A DNA stretch of 64,000 bases from Dyella telluris (GTDB lineage: Bacteria; Pseudomonadota; Gammaproteobacteria; Xanthomonadales; Rhodanobacteraceae): positions 2,108,001-2,172,000 of the forward strand of contig NZ_CP060412.1 in NCBI RefSeq assembly GCF_014297575.1, given 5' to 3'. Of this stretch, positions 1 to 11,600 are shown piece by piece. Made by a program: the position numbers and the translations under genes. Positions within the stretch are counted from its first letter, which is position 1, and each line of letters begins with the position of its first letter. The notes below the pieces were generated by a model. That model made no database searches, had not been told where the DNA came from, and saw only the letters and a program-made list of their open reading frames with translations.

Positions 1-1
1 G

Positions 2-511
2 AAGCGCCTCTCGCGCGACGGTCGCTGGCGCTGGATCGTCACCTTTCATCCGAAGATGAATCCGGAGACGGTGGCCAAGTACAAGGCGCTGCAGAACGAG
101 TACCTGACGTTCGCCGAGAACGACAACATCCTCGAACTGTTCCCGCAGGTCGACCTGATGTGTTCGGATACCTCCTCGGCGCTCAACGAGTTCCTGCTCA
201 CCGGCAAGCCGGTGGTGACGTTCAAGAACCGCCGGCCAGGCCCGCAGCTGATCGACATCGACGAGGCGGCGCAGTTCGAGCCGGCCATCGAGCGCGCGCT
301 GGCACGGCCGCCGGAGCTGATGCAGGCCATCCGCGAGTATGGCGACGCCATTCACCCCTATCGCGACGGCCAATCAAGCGAACGCATCCTGAAGGCCATT
401 GACGATTTCATCGCCTCCGGCGGCCGCAACCGTCGCCGTAAGCCTTGGAATATCTGGCGAAAATTGAAAATCCGCCGCCGCATCGGCTACTGGGGCCCGG
501 CCGGCTACTGA
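2..511 (+). CDS. C-terminal part of a GT-B type transferase (CDP-glycerol glycerophosphotransferase-like), 5' truncated
   Basis: The reading frame is open from the window edge to a TGA at 509-511, so only about 169 C-terminal residues are present. The segment CSDTSSALNEF followed by GKPVVTF matches the C-terminal nucleotide-binding half of CDP-glycerol glycerophosphotransferase and UDP-GlcNAc 2-epimerase-like GT-B proteins, where a D-SSxxxE motif contacts the donor nucleotide. The last 30 residues are strongly basic (RNRRRK, KIRRRIG), as expected for a peripheral membrane enzyme. A role in surface glycan or polyol-phosphate assembly fits the membrane glycosyltransferase just downstream. Donor and acceptor cannot be read from this fragment. 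The family call is fairly secure, the exact reaction is not. Confidence 0.6.
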   Translation, partial: KRLSRDGRWRWIVTFHPKMNPETVAKYKALQNEYLTFAENDNILELFPQVDLMCSDTSSALNEFLLTGKPVVTFKNRRPGPQLIDIDEAAQFEPAIERALARPPELMQAIREYGDAIHPYRDGQSSERILKAIDDFIASGGRNRRRKPWNIWRKLKIRRRIGYWGPAGY

Positions 512-589
512 GGCGGTGGGCTGCAGGTCAGCGTGGCGCGGGGGCGGGTCGGGATAGAATCCGTCTCAATCCCTTCAAGAAGACTGCCC

Positions 590-2296
590 GTGGCACCCAG
601 CAGCTATAGCCGCTCCGAACACCTGCGTTCCCTCTGGCCCTGGCTGCCACTGTGGGCGCTGGTCGCCCTGCTGGCGATCTTCTCGCATGGCCCCATGCCG
701 CTGTATTCCACGCGCACCCTCGCGGTGGCGTGGGAGATGTTCAACCATCACGACTGGCTGGTGCCGCACATCAACGGCGCGCCGTACAGCGAGAAAGTCC
801 CGCTGCTGTTCTGGTTGATCCATGCCGGCTGGTTCGTGTTCGGCGTGAACGACGTCTGGCCGCGCGTGCTGGAAGTGATCTTCGGCGGCGCGCAGCTGGT
901 GCTGGTGTCGGTGCTGGCGCAGCGCCTGTTCCCGAACCGCCCGTGGGTGGCCAAGGGCGCACCGTGGATTCTGCTGGCGCTGGGTTATGCCTTCCTGTTC
1001 GGCCTGCAGATCATGTACGAGGTGCTGCTGGCCGTATGGGTGCTGGCGGCGCTGCTGTGCCTGACGCCCAAGCCGCAGCGCGCCGAGCCGCGCTGGGTGC
1101 TGTTCGGCGTATGCGTGGGCCTGGGCCTGCTCACCAAGGGCCCGGTCATGCTGCTGCACGTGGCCTTCCCGTTCGTGCTCGGCCCGCTGTGGAACGACTG
1201 GGCCCGTGACAACCGCGTCCGCTGGTACGGTCGCGGCGTGCTTGCCCTGTTGCTGGGCGGCGCCATGCTGTTGGCCTGGGCGCTGCCGGCGGGCTTCGCC
1301 GGTGGCGAGGCCTATCGTCAGCGCCTGTTCTTCACCCAGACCGCCGGCCGCGTGGTGAATGCCTTCGACCACGCCCGCCCGTTCTGGTGGTACGTGCCGA
1401 TGATCCCGGCGCTGCTGTTCCCCTTCAGCGGCTGGCCGCGCGCCTGGGCGGCGCTGGTCACGCTGCGCCGGCCGCTCGATGCCGGGCTGCGCTTTGCGCT
1501 GTGCTGGCTGGTGCCGGTGATGGTGGTGTTCTCCTTCATCAGCGGCAAGCAGCTGTATTACCCGCTGCCTGAATTCGCCGGCGCCGCCCTGCTGGTGGCC
1601 GGCGCCATTGCCGTGCTGCGCGACCAGCGGCCGGCGCTGGCCTCCAACCCCTGGCTGGGCACGTGGCCGCTGGGCGTGGGTGGCATCCTGTTCGGCATCT
1701 TCCTGTTCGTGCTGCCGATGCTGGTGGCGCACAACGAGCTGCATGGCGAGTGGTTCGACACCACCCAGCGCTACAGCCGCTTCTTCAGCGTGGTCTTCGT
1801 GCTGCTTGGCGCGTTGCTGCTGCTGCGTGGTCGCGGCGAGCTGCGCCGGCTGGCCTTTGCCGGCCTGGTCGGCACGCTGGCGCTCAATACGCTGTTCACC
1901 CTGACCATGTGGCAGAACTTCGATCTGCGCCCGTCAGCCCAGCTGCTGGGCGCGGCCGATGCGGAACACCGCCCCATCGGCATCCTGGGCAATTACGAAG
2001 GACAGTTCCATTTTGCCGGCCGCCTGACCCAGTCCATCGAGCGGCTATACGAAGGCCAGTCGCTGCAGACGTTTGCACAGGCGCATCCGGATGGACTGGT
2101 GGTGGAGCACCCGGAAAAGCTGAGCAACGACGCGCTGCGTTACGCCCTGCTGGTGCAACCGTTCCGCTCGACCTGGGTGGTGATCTGGCCGGCGAAGTCG
2201 CTGTCGGACCTGCGCGCCGGTCGCGTGCCGCCGGAGCCGGCTCACCCCACGCGGGTCTATCAGGTTGACGAGTGGCGCTTCCGCGCCCTGCAATGA
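590..2296 (+). CDS. ArnT/PMT-like GT39 membrane glycosyltransferase
   Basis: About 568 residues, mostly hydrophobic, with many membrane spans. The N-terminal periplasmic-loop region reads YSTRTLAVAWEM...YSEKVPLLFWL, the usual signature of the ArnT / protein O-mannosyltransferase superfamily (GT39, PMT_2), which moves a sugar from a polyprenyl-phosphate carrier to lipid A, protein or glycan on the outer face of the inner membrane. I chose the GTG at 590. A GTG at 533 in the same frame would add 19 residues rich in Arg and Gly that do not look like a membrane N-terminus, and a TAGAAT box at about 554 would fall inside that extension. The stop overlaps the next start (ATGA). The acceptor is unknown. 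Association with a glycan cluster upstream is inferred. Confidence 0.75.
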   Translation: MAPSSYSRSEHLRSLWPWLPLWALVALLAIFSHGPMPLYSTRTLAVAWEMFNHHDWLVPHINGAPYSEKVPLLFWLIHAGWFVFGVNDVWPRVLEVIFGGAQLVLVSVLAQRLFPNRPWVAKGAPWILLALGYAFLFGLQIMYEVLLAVWVLAALLCLTPKPQRAEPRWVLFGVCVGLGLLTKGPVMLLHVAFPFVLGPLWNDWARDNRVRWYGRGVLALLLGGAMLLAWALPAGFAGGEAYRQRLFFTQTAGRVVNAFDHARPFWWYVPMIPALLFPFSGWPRAWAALVTLRRPLDAGLRFALCWLVPVMVVFSFISGKQLYYPLPEFAGAALLVAGAIAVLRDQRPALASNPWLGTWPLGVGGILFGIFLFVLPMLVAHNELHGEWFDTTQRYSRFFSVVFVLLGALLLLRGRGELRRLAFAGLVGTLALNTLFTLTMWQNFDLRPSAQLLGAADAEHRPIGILGNYEGQFHFAGRLTQSIERLYEGQSLQTFAQAHPDGLVVEHPEKLSNDALRYALLVQPFRSTWVVIWPAKSLSDLRAGRVPPEPAHPTRVYQVDEWRFRALQ

Positions 2297-2616
2297 ACGA
2301 CGCGCTGATCGCCAACTTGCGTACGCAGTGCGGTGGCCCACGCGATGGCGCGCTGCTGCGCTTCTCGCTGGGCAATGCGCTGCTGGCTGCCGGCGATGCG
2401 ACGGGCGCCATCCCCGAGTTCCGGCGCGCGGTCGCGTTCGACCCCGGCTACTCCGCCGCATGGAAGCTGCTGGGCAAGGCCTGCCTGGCGCTTGATGACA
2501 AGGCCGGCGCCGCCGAAGCATGGCAACAAGGCATCGCCGCCGCACAGGCGCGCGGCGACAAGCAGGCCGAGAAAGAGATGACCGTGTTCCTGCGACGGCT
2601 GGAAAAACAGGAGTGA
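2293..2616 (+). CDS. Small TPR protein coupled to the GT39 gene
   Basis: A 107-residue soluble protein. Residues 15-85 form two to three tetratricopeptide-like helical hairpins (SLGNALLAAGDATGAIPEF, then AWKLLGKACLALDDKAGAAEAW), typical of protein-protein scaffolds. There is no signal peptide. The ATG overlaps the stop of the glycosyltransferase by four bases, so the two are translationally coupled and probably work together. The binding partner is not visible. A long imperfect hairpin begins 13 bp after the stop and may end the transcript. Confidence 0.75.
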   Translation: MNDALIANLRTQCGGPRDGALLRFSLGNALLAAGDATGAIPEFRRAVAFDPGYSAAWKLLGKACLALDDKAGAAEAWQQGIAAAQARGDKQAEKEMTVFLRRLEKQE

Positions 2617-2628
2617 ATGGCAGAGCAG

Positions 2629-2707
2629 GAGTGAGTAAAGAGGAGTGAGCAGCGAGAGAGGCGAGCACGCGGCCGTCTCTCACTGCTCACTCCTCTTCAC
2701 TCACTTC
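2629..2707. repeat. GAGTGAG long imperfect palindrome, copy 1
   Basis: Two arms of about 31 bp (2629-2659 and 2676-2707) pair with only a few mismatches around a 16-bp GC-rich centre. The left arm starts GAGTGAGTAAAGAGGAGTGA and the right arm ends TCACTCCTCTTCACTCACTT. It sits between the convergent TPR and acyltransferase genes. A related copy lies at 63229-63309, also starting at a stop codon. There is no T tract on either side, so it is not a canonical intrinsic terminator, though RNA made from either strand would fold strongly. Confidence 0.75.
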
Positions 2708-2722
2708 TTGCCCTTCCCGCTC

Positions 2723-3604
2723 TCAGTCGTAAGGACTCTTCCAGGTGTCCGCCGAGTAGCGCTTGTAGTGCCACTGGTACTGCGAGAAGGCCAGCTCCAC
2801 GCAGTTCTCCACGCCCTGGTTGAGGGCACGGCAGGCAAGGGACAGATCGGCATCGGCCAGTCCTTCCGGCGCGGGCATCAGGTGGATGCGGTATCCCTCG
2901 CCCCGGGGCAGGCGCTCGGCGAAGGCGAACAGCACGGTTGCCCCGGTGCGTGCCGCCAGGCGCGGCAGCAGCACCATGGTCAGGGCGTTCTGCCCGAAGA
3001 AGGGGGCGACCTCGCCCTCGCCAGCACGCGGTTTCTGATCCGGCAGGATGCCCACCGTGCCGCCGGCCGCCAGCCGCTTGTAGAGCGTGCGCACGCCGGC
3101 GCCTTCCGCGCGGACCTGCTCCGGCGCCAGCGCGCCGCGCACCTTGCGCAGCAGGCCCTCGATGGCGGCGATGCGCGGCGGGCGGTACAGGATGGCCATC
3201 GGCGTCTTGCGGCACAGCCAGTAGTTGAGCAGTTCCCAGCAGCCCAGGTGCGGCGCGGCGATGATCACGCCCTTGCCCGAGGCCAGCGCGGCATCGAACA
3301 ACGCTTCGCCGCGCACCTCGCGCACCATGTCCAGCGCGCGCTCGGGGTCGTTGCCCCAGATCTTGGCGATCTCGGTGGCCGAACGGCCGCTGTCTTCCAT
3401 CACGTGGCGAAGCAGGGTGGCGTGCGCGGGCGCGTCCAGCGACGGCCGCACCAGCTTGAGGTTCACCGAGGTGGTGTGCGCCGTGCCGGTGCGCAGCGCC
3501 AGCGAGAGTCGGCCGATGCCTGCGCCGATGGCATGCAGCACGCGCAGGGGCAGCAAGCCCAGCAGGCGCAGGAGCAGATAGAGGAGGGTGATGTCGAATC
3601 GCAT
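2723..3604 (-). CDS. LpxL/HtrB-family lipid A acyltransferase
   Basis: 293 residues, the normal size for the LpxL/LpxM/HtrB family, which adds secondary acyl chains to lipid A from acyl-ACP at the inner face of the inner membrane. A hydrophobic anchor covers residues 5-22 ([18 protein letters not shown]). The catalytic HX4E motif is present as H-LGCW-E ([10 protein letters not shown]), and the family's ILPDQKP and C-terminal YQWHYKRY segments follow. It is transcribed away from dtd. With the PagL-like deacylase at 44.5 kb it gives the window two lipid A modifying enzymes. Which acyl position it serves cannot be told from sequence. Confidence 0.88.
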   Translation of the reverse strand: MRFDITLLYLLLRLLGLLPLRVLHAIGAGIGRLSLALRTGTAHTTSVNLKLVRPSLDAPAHATLLRHVMEDSGRSATEIAKIWGNDPERALDMVREVRGEALFDAALASGKGVIIAAPHLGCWELLNYWLCRKTPMAILYRPPRIAAIEGLLRKVRGALAPEQVRAEGAGVRTLYKRLAAGGTVGILPDQKPRAGEGEVAPFFGQNALTMVLLPRLAARTGATVLFAFAERLPRGEGYRIHLMPAPEGLADADLSLACRALNQGVENCVELAFSQYQWHYKRYSADTWKSPYD

Positions 3605-3742
3605 GGGCGAAGGAGTTTAACTGGCTGGCCGGCGAGTTCACGGGTCAACGACAAGCCGCCTGTTCTCGTTCACGGCGCTCAGGACTGTCGGCTCGGCCGG
3701 CCAGGCCCTAATCTTTCGCCCCCTTCCGCCGTTACCACATCC

Positions 3743-4183
3743 ATGATCGCCCTGATCCAGCGCGTACTGTCCGCCCGTGTCGACGTTGAAAACACCACCG
3801 TGGGTGCCATCGGGCCCGGCCTGCTGGCGCTGGTGGCCGTGCAGCCCGGGGACGACGAACCGCGCACCCGGCGGATGCTGGAGCGGCTGCTGGGGTACCG
3901 CGTGTTCCCGGACGAGCAGGGCCGCATGAACCGCTCCCTGGCCGATAGCGGAGGCGAGCTGCTGCTGGTCAGCCAGTTCACCCTGGCCGCCGACACCCGC
4001 TCGGGCATGCGACCCAGCTTTACCCGTGCGGCAACCCCCGAGGAAGGGCGCCGCTGGTTCGACCGGCTGGTCGAACTGGCCCGTGCCGCCCACCCGAGGG
4101 TGGAAATCGGTCGCTTCGGCGCCCATATGGAAGTGCACCTGGTCAACGATGGCCCGGTCACCTTCTGGTTGGAGACCCCATGA
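3743..4183 (+). CDS. dtd: D-aminoacyl-tRNA deacylase
   Basis: 146 residues, the standard Dtd length. The protein removes D-amino acids and glycine mischarged on tRNA. Both active-site motifs are intact: SQFTLAAD near residue 77 and the Gly-cisPro motif in [10 protein letters not shown] near the C-terminus. The ATG at 3743 gives the conserved family N-terminus [13 protein letters not shown]. The frame stays open far upstream, but that part is antisense to the acyltransferase and has no Dtd homology. It is divergent from lpxL and 166 bp upstream of rpoD, which has its own promoter. Confidence 0.95.
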   Translation: MIALIQRVLSARVDVENTTVGAIGPGLLALVAVQPGDDEPRTRRMLERLLGYRVFPDEQGRMNRSLADSGGELLLVSQFTLAADTRSGMRPSFTRAATPEEGRRWFDRLVELARAAHPRVEIGRFGAHMEVHLVNDGPVTFWLETP

Positions 4184-4291
4184 TCGCCATTTCCCCCGGC
4201 GCGTCCCGACCTCCTACGAAAAAATCACTGGGAAATGCCGGTTTGGCGCGATTTTTGCGTACCGGCGTGACTCAATTTATTCCTTGAAAAC

Positions 4292-4320
4292 TGGTCAAAA
4301 AAGTACCACATGGGTATACT
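4292..4320 (+). promoter_or_regulatory. Sigma-70 type promoter of rpoD
   Basis: -35 element TGGTCA (4292-4297), 17-bp spacer, -10 element TATACT (4315-4320). The expected transcription start is near 4327, giving a short leader before the ATG at 4350. The surrounding A/T-rich stretch (4270-4310) stands out from the local GC content. Confidence 0.7.
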
Positions 4321-4349
4321 GATCGGTTCCTGCATACGCGGCGGTAGGT

Positions 4350-6209
<1,860 letters not shown>

Positions 6210-6235
6210 GCACTACGCTGGTGCAAGTTGCAGGA

Positions 6236-6260
6236 AGCCCCGCGAAAGCGGGGCTTTTTG
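6236..6260 (+). terminator. Intrinsic terminator of rpoD
   Basis: Perfect 8-bp stem AGCCCCGC / GCGGGGCT with a GAAA tetraloop (6236-6255), followed by TTTTT. It lies 27 bp after the rpoD stop. Confidence 0.92.
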
Positions 6261-6280
6261 TTGGTGCCGAGCTTGTCCCT

Positions 6281-6392
6281 GCAGGAGCGCACAGGTGCGC
6301 GACCGGCCCATGGCCTGATGTCGCATTCTCGTTGCATATCCGTGCACTGAGATACCCGATGGTCTGCGGTCGCGCACAAGTGCGCTCCTACA
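6281..6392. repeat. REP-like inverted pair (GTAGGAGCGCAC family), copy 1
   Basis: Two head-to-head units: GCAGGAGCGCACAGGTGCGC at 6281-6300 and the inverted unit GCGGTCGCGCACAAGTGCGC then TCCTACA at 6366-6392, with about 60 bp between. Each unit has its own small hairpin (GCGCAC/GTGCGC). The same unit pair recurs at 23869, 35611, 39207 and 52660, always outside genes. Confidence 0.8.
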
Positions 6393-6411
6393 AAGTGGCC
6401 GGGCGCCCCGC

Positions 6412-6786
6412 TCAGCCACCCGCATCGTAGAAAAACTGCTCGCTGGTGATCTTGTCGTCCTTCACGTGATACACGCAGATCTCGGTCATGGTGACGCGGC
6501 CGTAGTCCTTCATGGTCACGTCCATGGTCATGACGACGCTGAACCAGTTGCCGGCGACCAGCGGTTCGCTGACTTCCAGGCCATGCATTTCCTTGACGCT
6601 GTCCTTGAACCGCTTGCCCTTCTCTAGGATGGCGTCCAGCCCTTTCACGTTGCCCAGCGGGCCGTTGGCCATGCTTTCCGGTTCGATGCTCACGGCATCC
6701 TTGGCGTATAGCTCGTGCTGGGCTTCCTCGAACTGGCCGTGGCGGCACATGGCCACCAGGCGCTTGGCGACGGCTTCGGTACTCAT
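6412..6786 (-). CDS. SnoaL-like / NTF2-fold protein
   Basis: 124 residues. The N-terminal helices (VAKRLVAMCRHGQFEEAQHELY) followed by AVSIEP, then the beta sheet VAGNWFSVVMTMDVTMKD and TEICVYHVKDDKITSEQFFY, match the SnoaL-like polyketide-cyclase fold used by many small enzymes and binding proteins. A GGAGG box lies 6 bp before the ATG. Most such proteins are uncharacterised, and I cannot name a ligand. It stands alone on the minus strand between a REP-like pair and the peptidase gene. Confidence 0.7.
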   Translation of the reverse strand: MSTEAVAKRLVAMCRHGQFEEAQHELYAKDAVSIEPESMANGPLGNVKGLDAILEKGKRFKDSVKEMHGLEVSEPLVAGNWFSVVMTMDVTMKDYGRVTMTEICVYHVKDDKITSEQFFYDAGG

Positions 6787-6882
6787 GGGTAACCTCCGGC
6801 GGGCGAGACCCGCGAAGGTAGCGCCGCATCCGGCATACGGGCGTGAAGGTGCACCGTTCCCGGCGCACCTTCACTGCTGCCG

Positions 6883-8487
6883 TCAATGCTTGCCGACGTT
6901 GTCGGTGTCGTCGATGAAGCGCGCCACGTTGTCATGCAGCTTCTTCAACGAATCCTCGTGCGCGTAGACCATGTGGCCCGACGGATACCACGCGTAGGAG
7001 ATGTTCTTCTCCAGGCTTGCCGGGATCGGCATGTGGTGCATCTCGTAATCGGCGGCGTAGTACGGCGTGGCCAGGTCGTAGTAGCCACCATGCAGCGAGA
7101 CGTGCAGGTTCGGGTTGGTCTTCATCGCCTTGGCCAGGTCGGGCAGCACGTTGGTGCTTTGCTGCAGGGCTTCGTCGGAGCCCGGCACGCCGTGCTTGAA
7201 CTCCCAGCTGTCGATGTCGGCGAACAACCGATAGCTCTGGCCGTCACCGAACTTGAGCTGGCGGCGCACGTAGTCGTTGAATGCCGCGACATACGCCGAG
7301 CTGATGGCCGAGGACTGCGGATCGTATTCGGCCGACTTGCTCAGCGGGTCCAGCGCGGGGCCGGAGAAGCGGCTGTCCAGGCGCCCGGTGGTCATGCCAT
7401 CGTCGGCCTGCAGTTGTTCTTCGAACATGCCGCCATTCACGCGCAGGTTGGCCTTCAGCAGATAGGCGACGGACAGGCCGGTGTACTGGTGCAACTTCTG
7501 CGCCACTGCCTGACGGCGCGCGTCGTCCAGTCGCGAACCGGCCATCAGCGCGGTGGCGTATTCCGTGGTGGCGTACTGCTCCACTTCGCGCAGGAAGGGC
7601 TCCAGCGCTGCCGGCTGCTGCGGCAGCTTGTGGTGGTAGTAGGCGGTGGCGGCATAGGTGGGCAGCGCCAGCTCATACGGCAGGTCCACGCCCGGGTTGG
7701 CGGTCGCACCGCCGATGTACGTGTCGAAGCTGAGGATCTGCGACAGCAGGATCACGCCATTGAGGTCGACGCTGTCCTCGTTCTCCAGGATGTTGGCCAC
7801 CACCGCCGAACGGGTGGTGCCGTAGCTCTCGCCGAACAGATACTTCGGCGAGTTCCAGCGGTTGTAGGTGGACAGAAACTGGGTGATGAACTTTGCGAAC
7901 GCGTGCCCATCGCCATCCACGCTGTAGATGGCCTTCCTGCGCTCCTTCATCTGCTCGTCGCGCCGGCCCTTGTCGGCATCGTCGGCAATCAGGCGGCTGA
8001 AACCCGCACCCGGCGCATCGATGAACACCAGGTCGGTGGCGTCGAGCAGGCTGTAATCGTTGTTCACCAGGCCATACGGCGCCGCCGGCGTGTGCGAGTC
8101 ATCGCTGGTCACCACGCGCCGGGGCCCGAACGCGCCCATGTGCAGCCACACCGTGGCCGAACCCGGGCCGCCGTTGTAGACAAAGGTGATCGGACGCTTG
8201 CCCGGCTCCACGCCTTTCTTGAAGTAGGCGGCATAGAACATGCTGACCTGCGGCTCGTTCTCCTTGTCGCCCGTGCCATGCAGCACCAGGGTTCCCGCCA
8301 CCGCCTTGTAGTCGATGCTGCGGCCTTCCACCTTCACCGTGCCCGAGGTTTCCGACGATTGCGGCTTGAGCAGCGCGGCCTCGGGCTTGTCGTCGGGTTT
8401 GTCGTTCTTGGGATTCTTGTCGGCCGCTTGGACGGTGGCGCCCAGCAGCAAGGTGGCCAGTGCCACGACCAGGGGAAGCTTGCGCAT
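6883..8487 (-). CDS. Secreted S10-family serine carboxypeptidase-like protein
   Basis: 534 residues with a Sec signal peptide (MRKLPLVVALATLLLGATVQA). The S10 nucleophile motif GESYG is present with Ser at about residue 221. The remaining triad residues fit DLATPYY (Asp) and SGHMVY (His) near the C-terminus, and the oxyanion segment NGGPGSAT is seen near residue 105. Bacterial S10 proteins are periplasmic or secreted peptidases that trim C-terminal residues. I chose the ATG at 8487 because it begins the signal peptide and has a GAGG box upstream. The in-frame ATG at 8526 would put a basic, non-hydrophobic tail ahead of it. Confidence 0.85.
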   Translation of the reverse strand: MRKLPLVVALATLLLGATVQAADKNPKNDKPDDKPEAALLKPQSSETSGTVKVEGRSIDYKAVAGTLVLHGTGDKENEPQVSMFYAAYFKKGVEPGKRPITFVYNGGPGSATVWLHMGAFGPRRVVTSDDSHTPAAPYGLVNNDYSLLDATDLVFIDAPGAGFSRLIADDADKGRRDEQMKERRKAIYSVDGDGHAFAKFITQFLSTYNRWNSPKYLFGESYGTTRSAVVANILENEDSVDLNGVILLSQILSFDTYIGGATANPGVDLPYELALPTYAATAYYHHKLPQQPAALEPFLREVEQYATTEYATALMAGSRLDDARRQAVAQKLHQYTGLSVAYLLKANLRVNGGMFEEQLQADDGMTTGRLDSRFSGPALDPLSKSAEYDPQSSAISSAYVAAFNDYVRRQLKFGDGQSYRLFADIDSWEFKHGVPGSDEALQQSTNVLPDLAKAMKTNPNLHVSLHGGYYDLATPYYAADYEMHHMPIPASLEKNISYAWYPSGHMVYAHEDSLKKLHDNVARFIDDTDNVGKH

Positions 8488-8575
8488 GAAGGAAGAACCT
8501 CGTGAAGGACGCAGGGCGCGAGCCACCAGCTTAGGCAGCGAGGTCGCCCGGTTTCATACGCCAGAAGTCACGAGC

Positions 8576-8604
8576 ACCCTCCCGCCGACGCACGGCGGGA
8601 GGGT
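8576..8604. terminator. Strong hairpin after the first RND gene
   Basis: Perfect 12-bp stem ACCCTCCCGCCG / CGGCGGGAGGGT with a 5-nt loop, 11 bp past the RND stop on the minus strand. No T tract follows in either direction, so it may act in mRNA stability or in factor-dependent termination. Confidence 0.6.
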
Positions 8605-8615
8605 GGGGATGCGGA

Positions 8616-11600
8616 TCAGCCCGCCGCCGTCTGCGCCTTGAGCGCCCGCTTGGCCGCCCGCTTCTCGCGGCGCTTTTCCTTGCGGATCTTGCGGTCGTGG
8701 TTCCACAGGTAGATGGCCGGCGTGCTGAGCAGGGTCAGCAGCTGCGACACCAGCAGGCCGCCCACGATGGCCACGCCCAGCGGCTGGCGCATCTCCGAGC
8801 CTACGCCGAAGCCGATGGCCAGCGGCAGGGCCGCGCCCATGGCCACCAGGGTGGTCATGGTGATCGGGCGGAAGCGCACCAGCGCCGCCTCGCGGATGGC
8901 ATCCGGCGGCGACAGGCCGCGTTCGCGTTGTGCCACCAGCGCGAAGTCCACCATCAGGATCGCGTTTTTCTTCACGATGCCGATCAGCATCAGGATCGCG
9001 ATGATGGCCATCAACGTGAGCTGCGTCTGCGTCACCAGCATGGCGAGGAACGCGCCCATGCCCGCGGCCGGCAGCGTGGAGAGAATGGTCAGCGGATGGC
9101 CCAGGCTCTCGTAGAGGATGCCCAGCACGATGTACATGGCCACGATGGAGCCGATCAGCAGCACCATGCCGTTGCTCTTGGCCTGCTGCATGCGCTGGTT
9201 CTGGCCCGTCCATTCCACGCGCACGCCTTCGGGCAGGCCGGCCAGGATGCCTGCGTTGCCCACCAGGCGCACACCCACGTCCTGCGTGACGTCCTTGGCC
9301 AGGTTATAGGTGATGGTCGAGGCTTCGAGCTGGTTGTGATGGCGGATGCGCATCGGGCTCATGTTCGGCTCGATGCGCGCCAGCGCCGACAGCGGAATCA
9401 TCTCGCCCGAAGCATTGCGCACGCGCACATTGAGCAGCGCCTGCGGGCTCAGCGACGTTGCCGAACTGGAGGTCAGCACCACCCAGTACTGGTTGATGTC
9501 CGAATAGATGATCGACACCTGCCGCTGACCGAAAGAGTTGAGCAGCGCGGTATCCACGTCACCCATGGTCACGCCCAGCCGGCTGGCCGAGTTGCGGTCC
9601 ACCTTCAGCTGCTGCTGCTTGCCCACCAGGTCGAAGTTGCTGCCGACGTCGCGGAACTCCTTCATCTTGCGCATCTGCTGCACCATCTTCAGCGTCCACG
9701 GCTGCAGGTCCTCGCCGTTGCTGCCGATGAGCTGGAATTCGTAGGCCGCGCCTTTGTCGCCACTGCCACCGCCGCCGAGGAATTGCACCAGATCCAGCGA
9801 GACGCGGATGCCCGGCAACTGGTCGTACTGCTTGGAGAGGCGCTCCATCACCACCTTGGCACTGTCGTGGCGATCGTTGGGGCCGCTGCCCTTGGGTTTG
9901 AGGTCGACGAACATGCTGCCCGCATTGCCGACCGCACCGGTGCCGTCGTTACCGCCCAGGGTGGTCATCACGTCGAGCACGGCCGGATCGGCCTTCATGA
10001 TGTCCGCAGCCTTCCGCGCCTGTGTCGCCATCATGGTGGGCGAGATGTTCGCATCCGCGCGGATGTCGCCCTGGATCATGCCGATGTCTTCCTCCGGCAT
10101 GAAGTTGCCGCCGGCGGTGGCCACCACGGCGGCACCGAGCGCGAAGGTGGCGAACAGCAGGATAAGTGGCTGCCAGCGCATCAGGCGGCGATGGTGCATG
10201 GCCCAGTCCAGCGCCCGCTCGTATAGGCGATGAAGGCCCTTGTCGAAGCGTTCCAGCGCGAGCTCCATGCGCCCCTGCTTCCGCTCGCCCGGTTCTTCAT
10301 GCTTGAGGAACTTGCCGCACAAGGCGGGTGTGAGCGTCAACGAGACAACGGCCGAGATCACCACCGCCACGGTCAGCGTCACCGAGAATTCGCGCAGCAA
10401 CATGATCAGCATGTTGTTGCCAAACAGCAGCGGTGCGAACACGGCTACCAGCGACAAGGTGATCGACACCACCGTGAAGCCGATCTCGCGCACGCCCATC
10501 AACGCGGCCTGCAGCGGCGGTTCGCCATGCTCCATATGGCGTACGATGTTCTCGATCACCACGATGGCGTCGTCCACCACGAAGCCGATGCACAGCACCA
10601 GCGCCACCAGCGACAGCGTGTTGAGCGTGTAGTTGAGCGCCAGCATCGCCACAAACGCACCTGCCAGTGACAGCGGCACGCTCAACGAGGCGATCAGCGT
10701 GGGACGCAGGCGACGCAGGAACACCAGCATCACCAGCACCACCATCGCGATACTGATCAGCAGCGCCACTTCCACTTCGTGCAGCGCCGACTTGGTGGTG
10801 GTGGTGAGGTCGAAGATCGGCGTGACCTGCACATCCGCCGGCAGCCAATGGCTGAACTCCGGCAGGCGGCGGCGGATTTCGTCCACCGTCTCCACCGCAT
10901 TCGCTTCCGGGCGCTTGCTGATCTGCATCGCCACCGTGGACTGGCCGTTGAACCACGCACCCTGGTAAATGTCCTGCTGGCCGCTGTACACCTTCGCCAC
11001 GTCCGACAGCCGCACCGGGGCGCCGTTGTGGGTGGCGACCAGCACGTTGGCGAAATCCGCGGCCTGGCTCAGGCCGTCATTGGCGGTCACCGTCATCTGC
11101 GTGCGGCCATCGGTGAGCACGCCCTGCGGCGAGGTCACGTTGGCCGCGATCAGCGCATTGCGCACGTCGTTGGCGGTGAGGTTCTTCGCGGCCAACGCGT
11201 TGATGTCCAGTTCCACGCGTACCGCGTGCGGCGTGCCACCGAACACCTGCACCTGCGCCACGCCGGGGATCTGCGCCACGGCCGGCTTCAGCAGCGTGTC
11301 GGTCAGGTCGTAGAGCTTGTCCTGCGGCAGGCCGGTCGACGTCAGCGAGACCAGCAGGATGGGAATCTGCGAGGTGTCGAACTTGAAGTACTGCGGCGGG
11401 CTGGGCAGCTGCGGCAGGTCGGCCTGCGCTGCATTGATGGCCGCCTGCACGTCGCGCGCGGCCTGGTCCGCCGTGCGGTCGAAGGTAAAGCGCACCTGGA
11501 TCGATGCGGTGCCCTCGGCGGCATTGCCATACATGTCGTCGATGCCAGGGATGCGCCCGATGTGGCGCTCCAGCGGCGCCAGCACGGTGGACGCCATGGT

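Noticed and set aside
2645..3742. In-frame upstream extension of dtd to 512 residues
   Set aside because: The extra 366 residues are antisense to lpxL and lack homology. Dtd is about 145 residues in all families.
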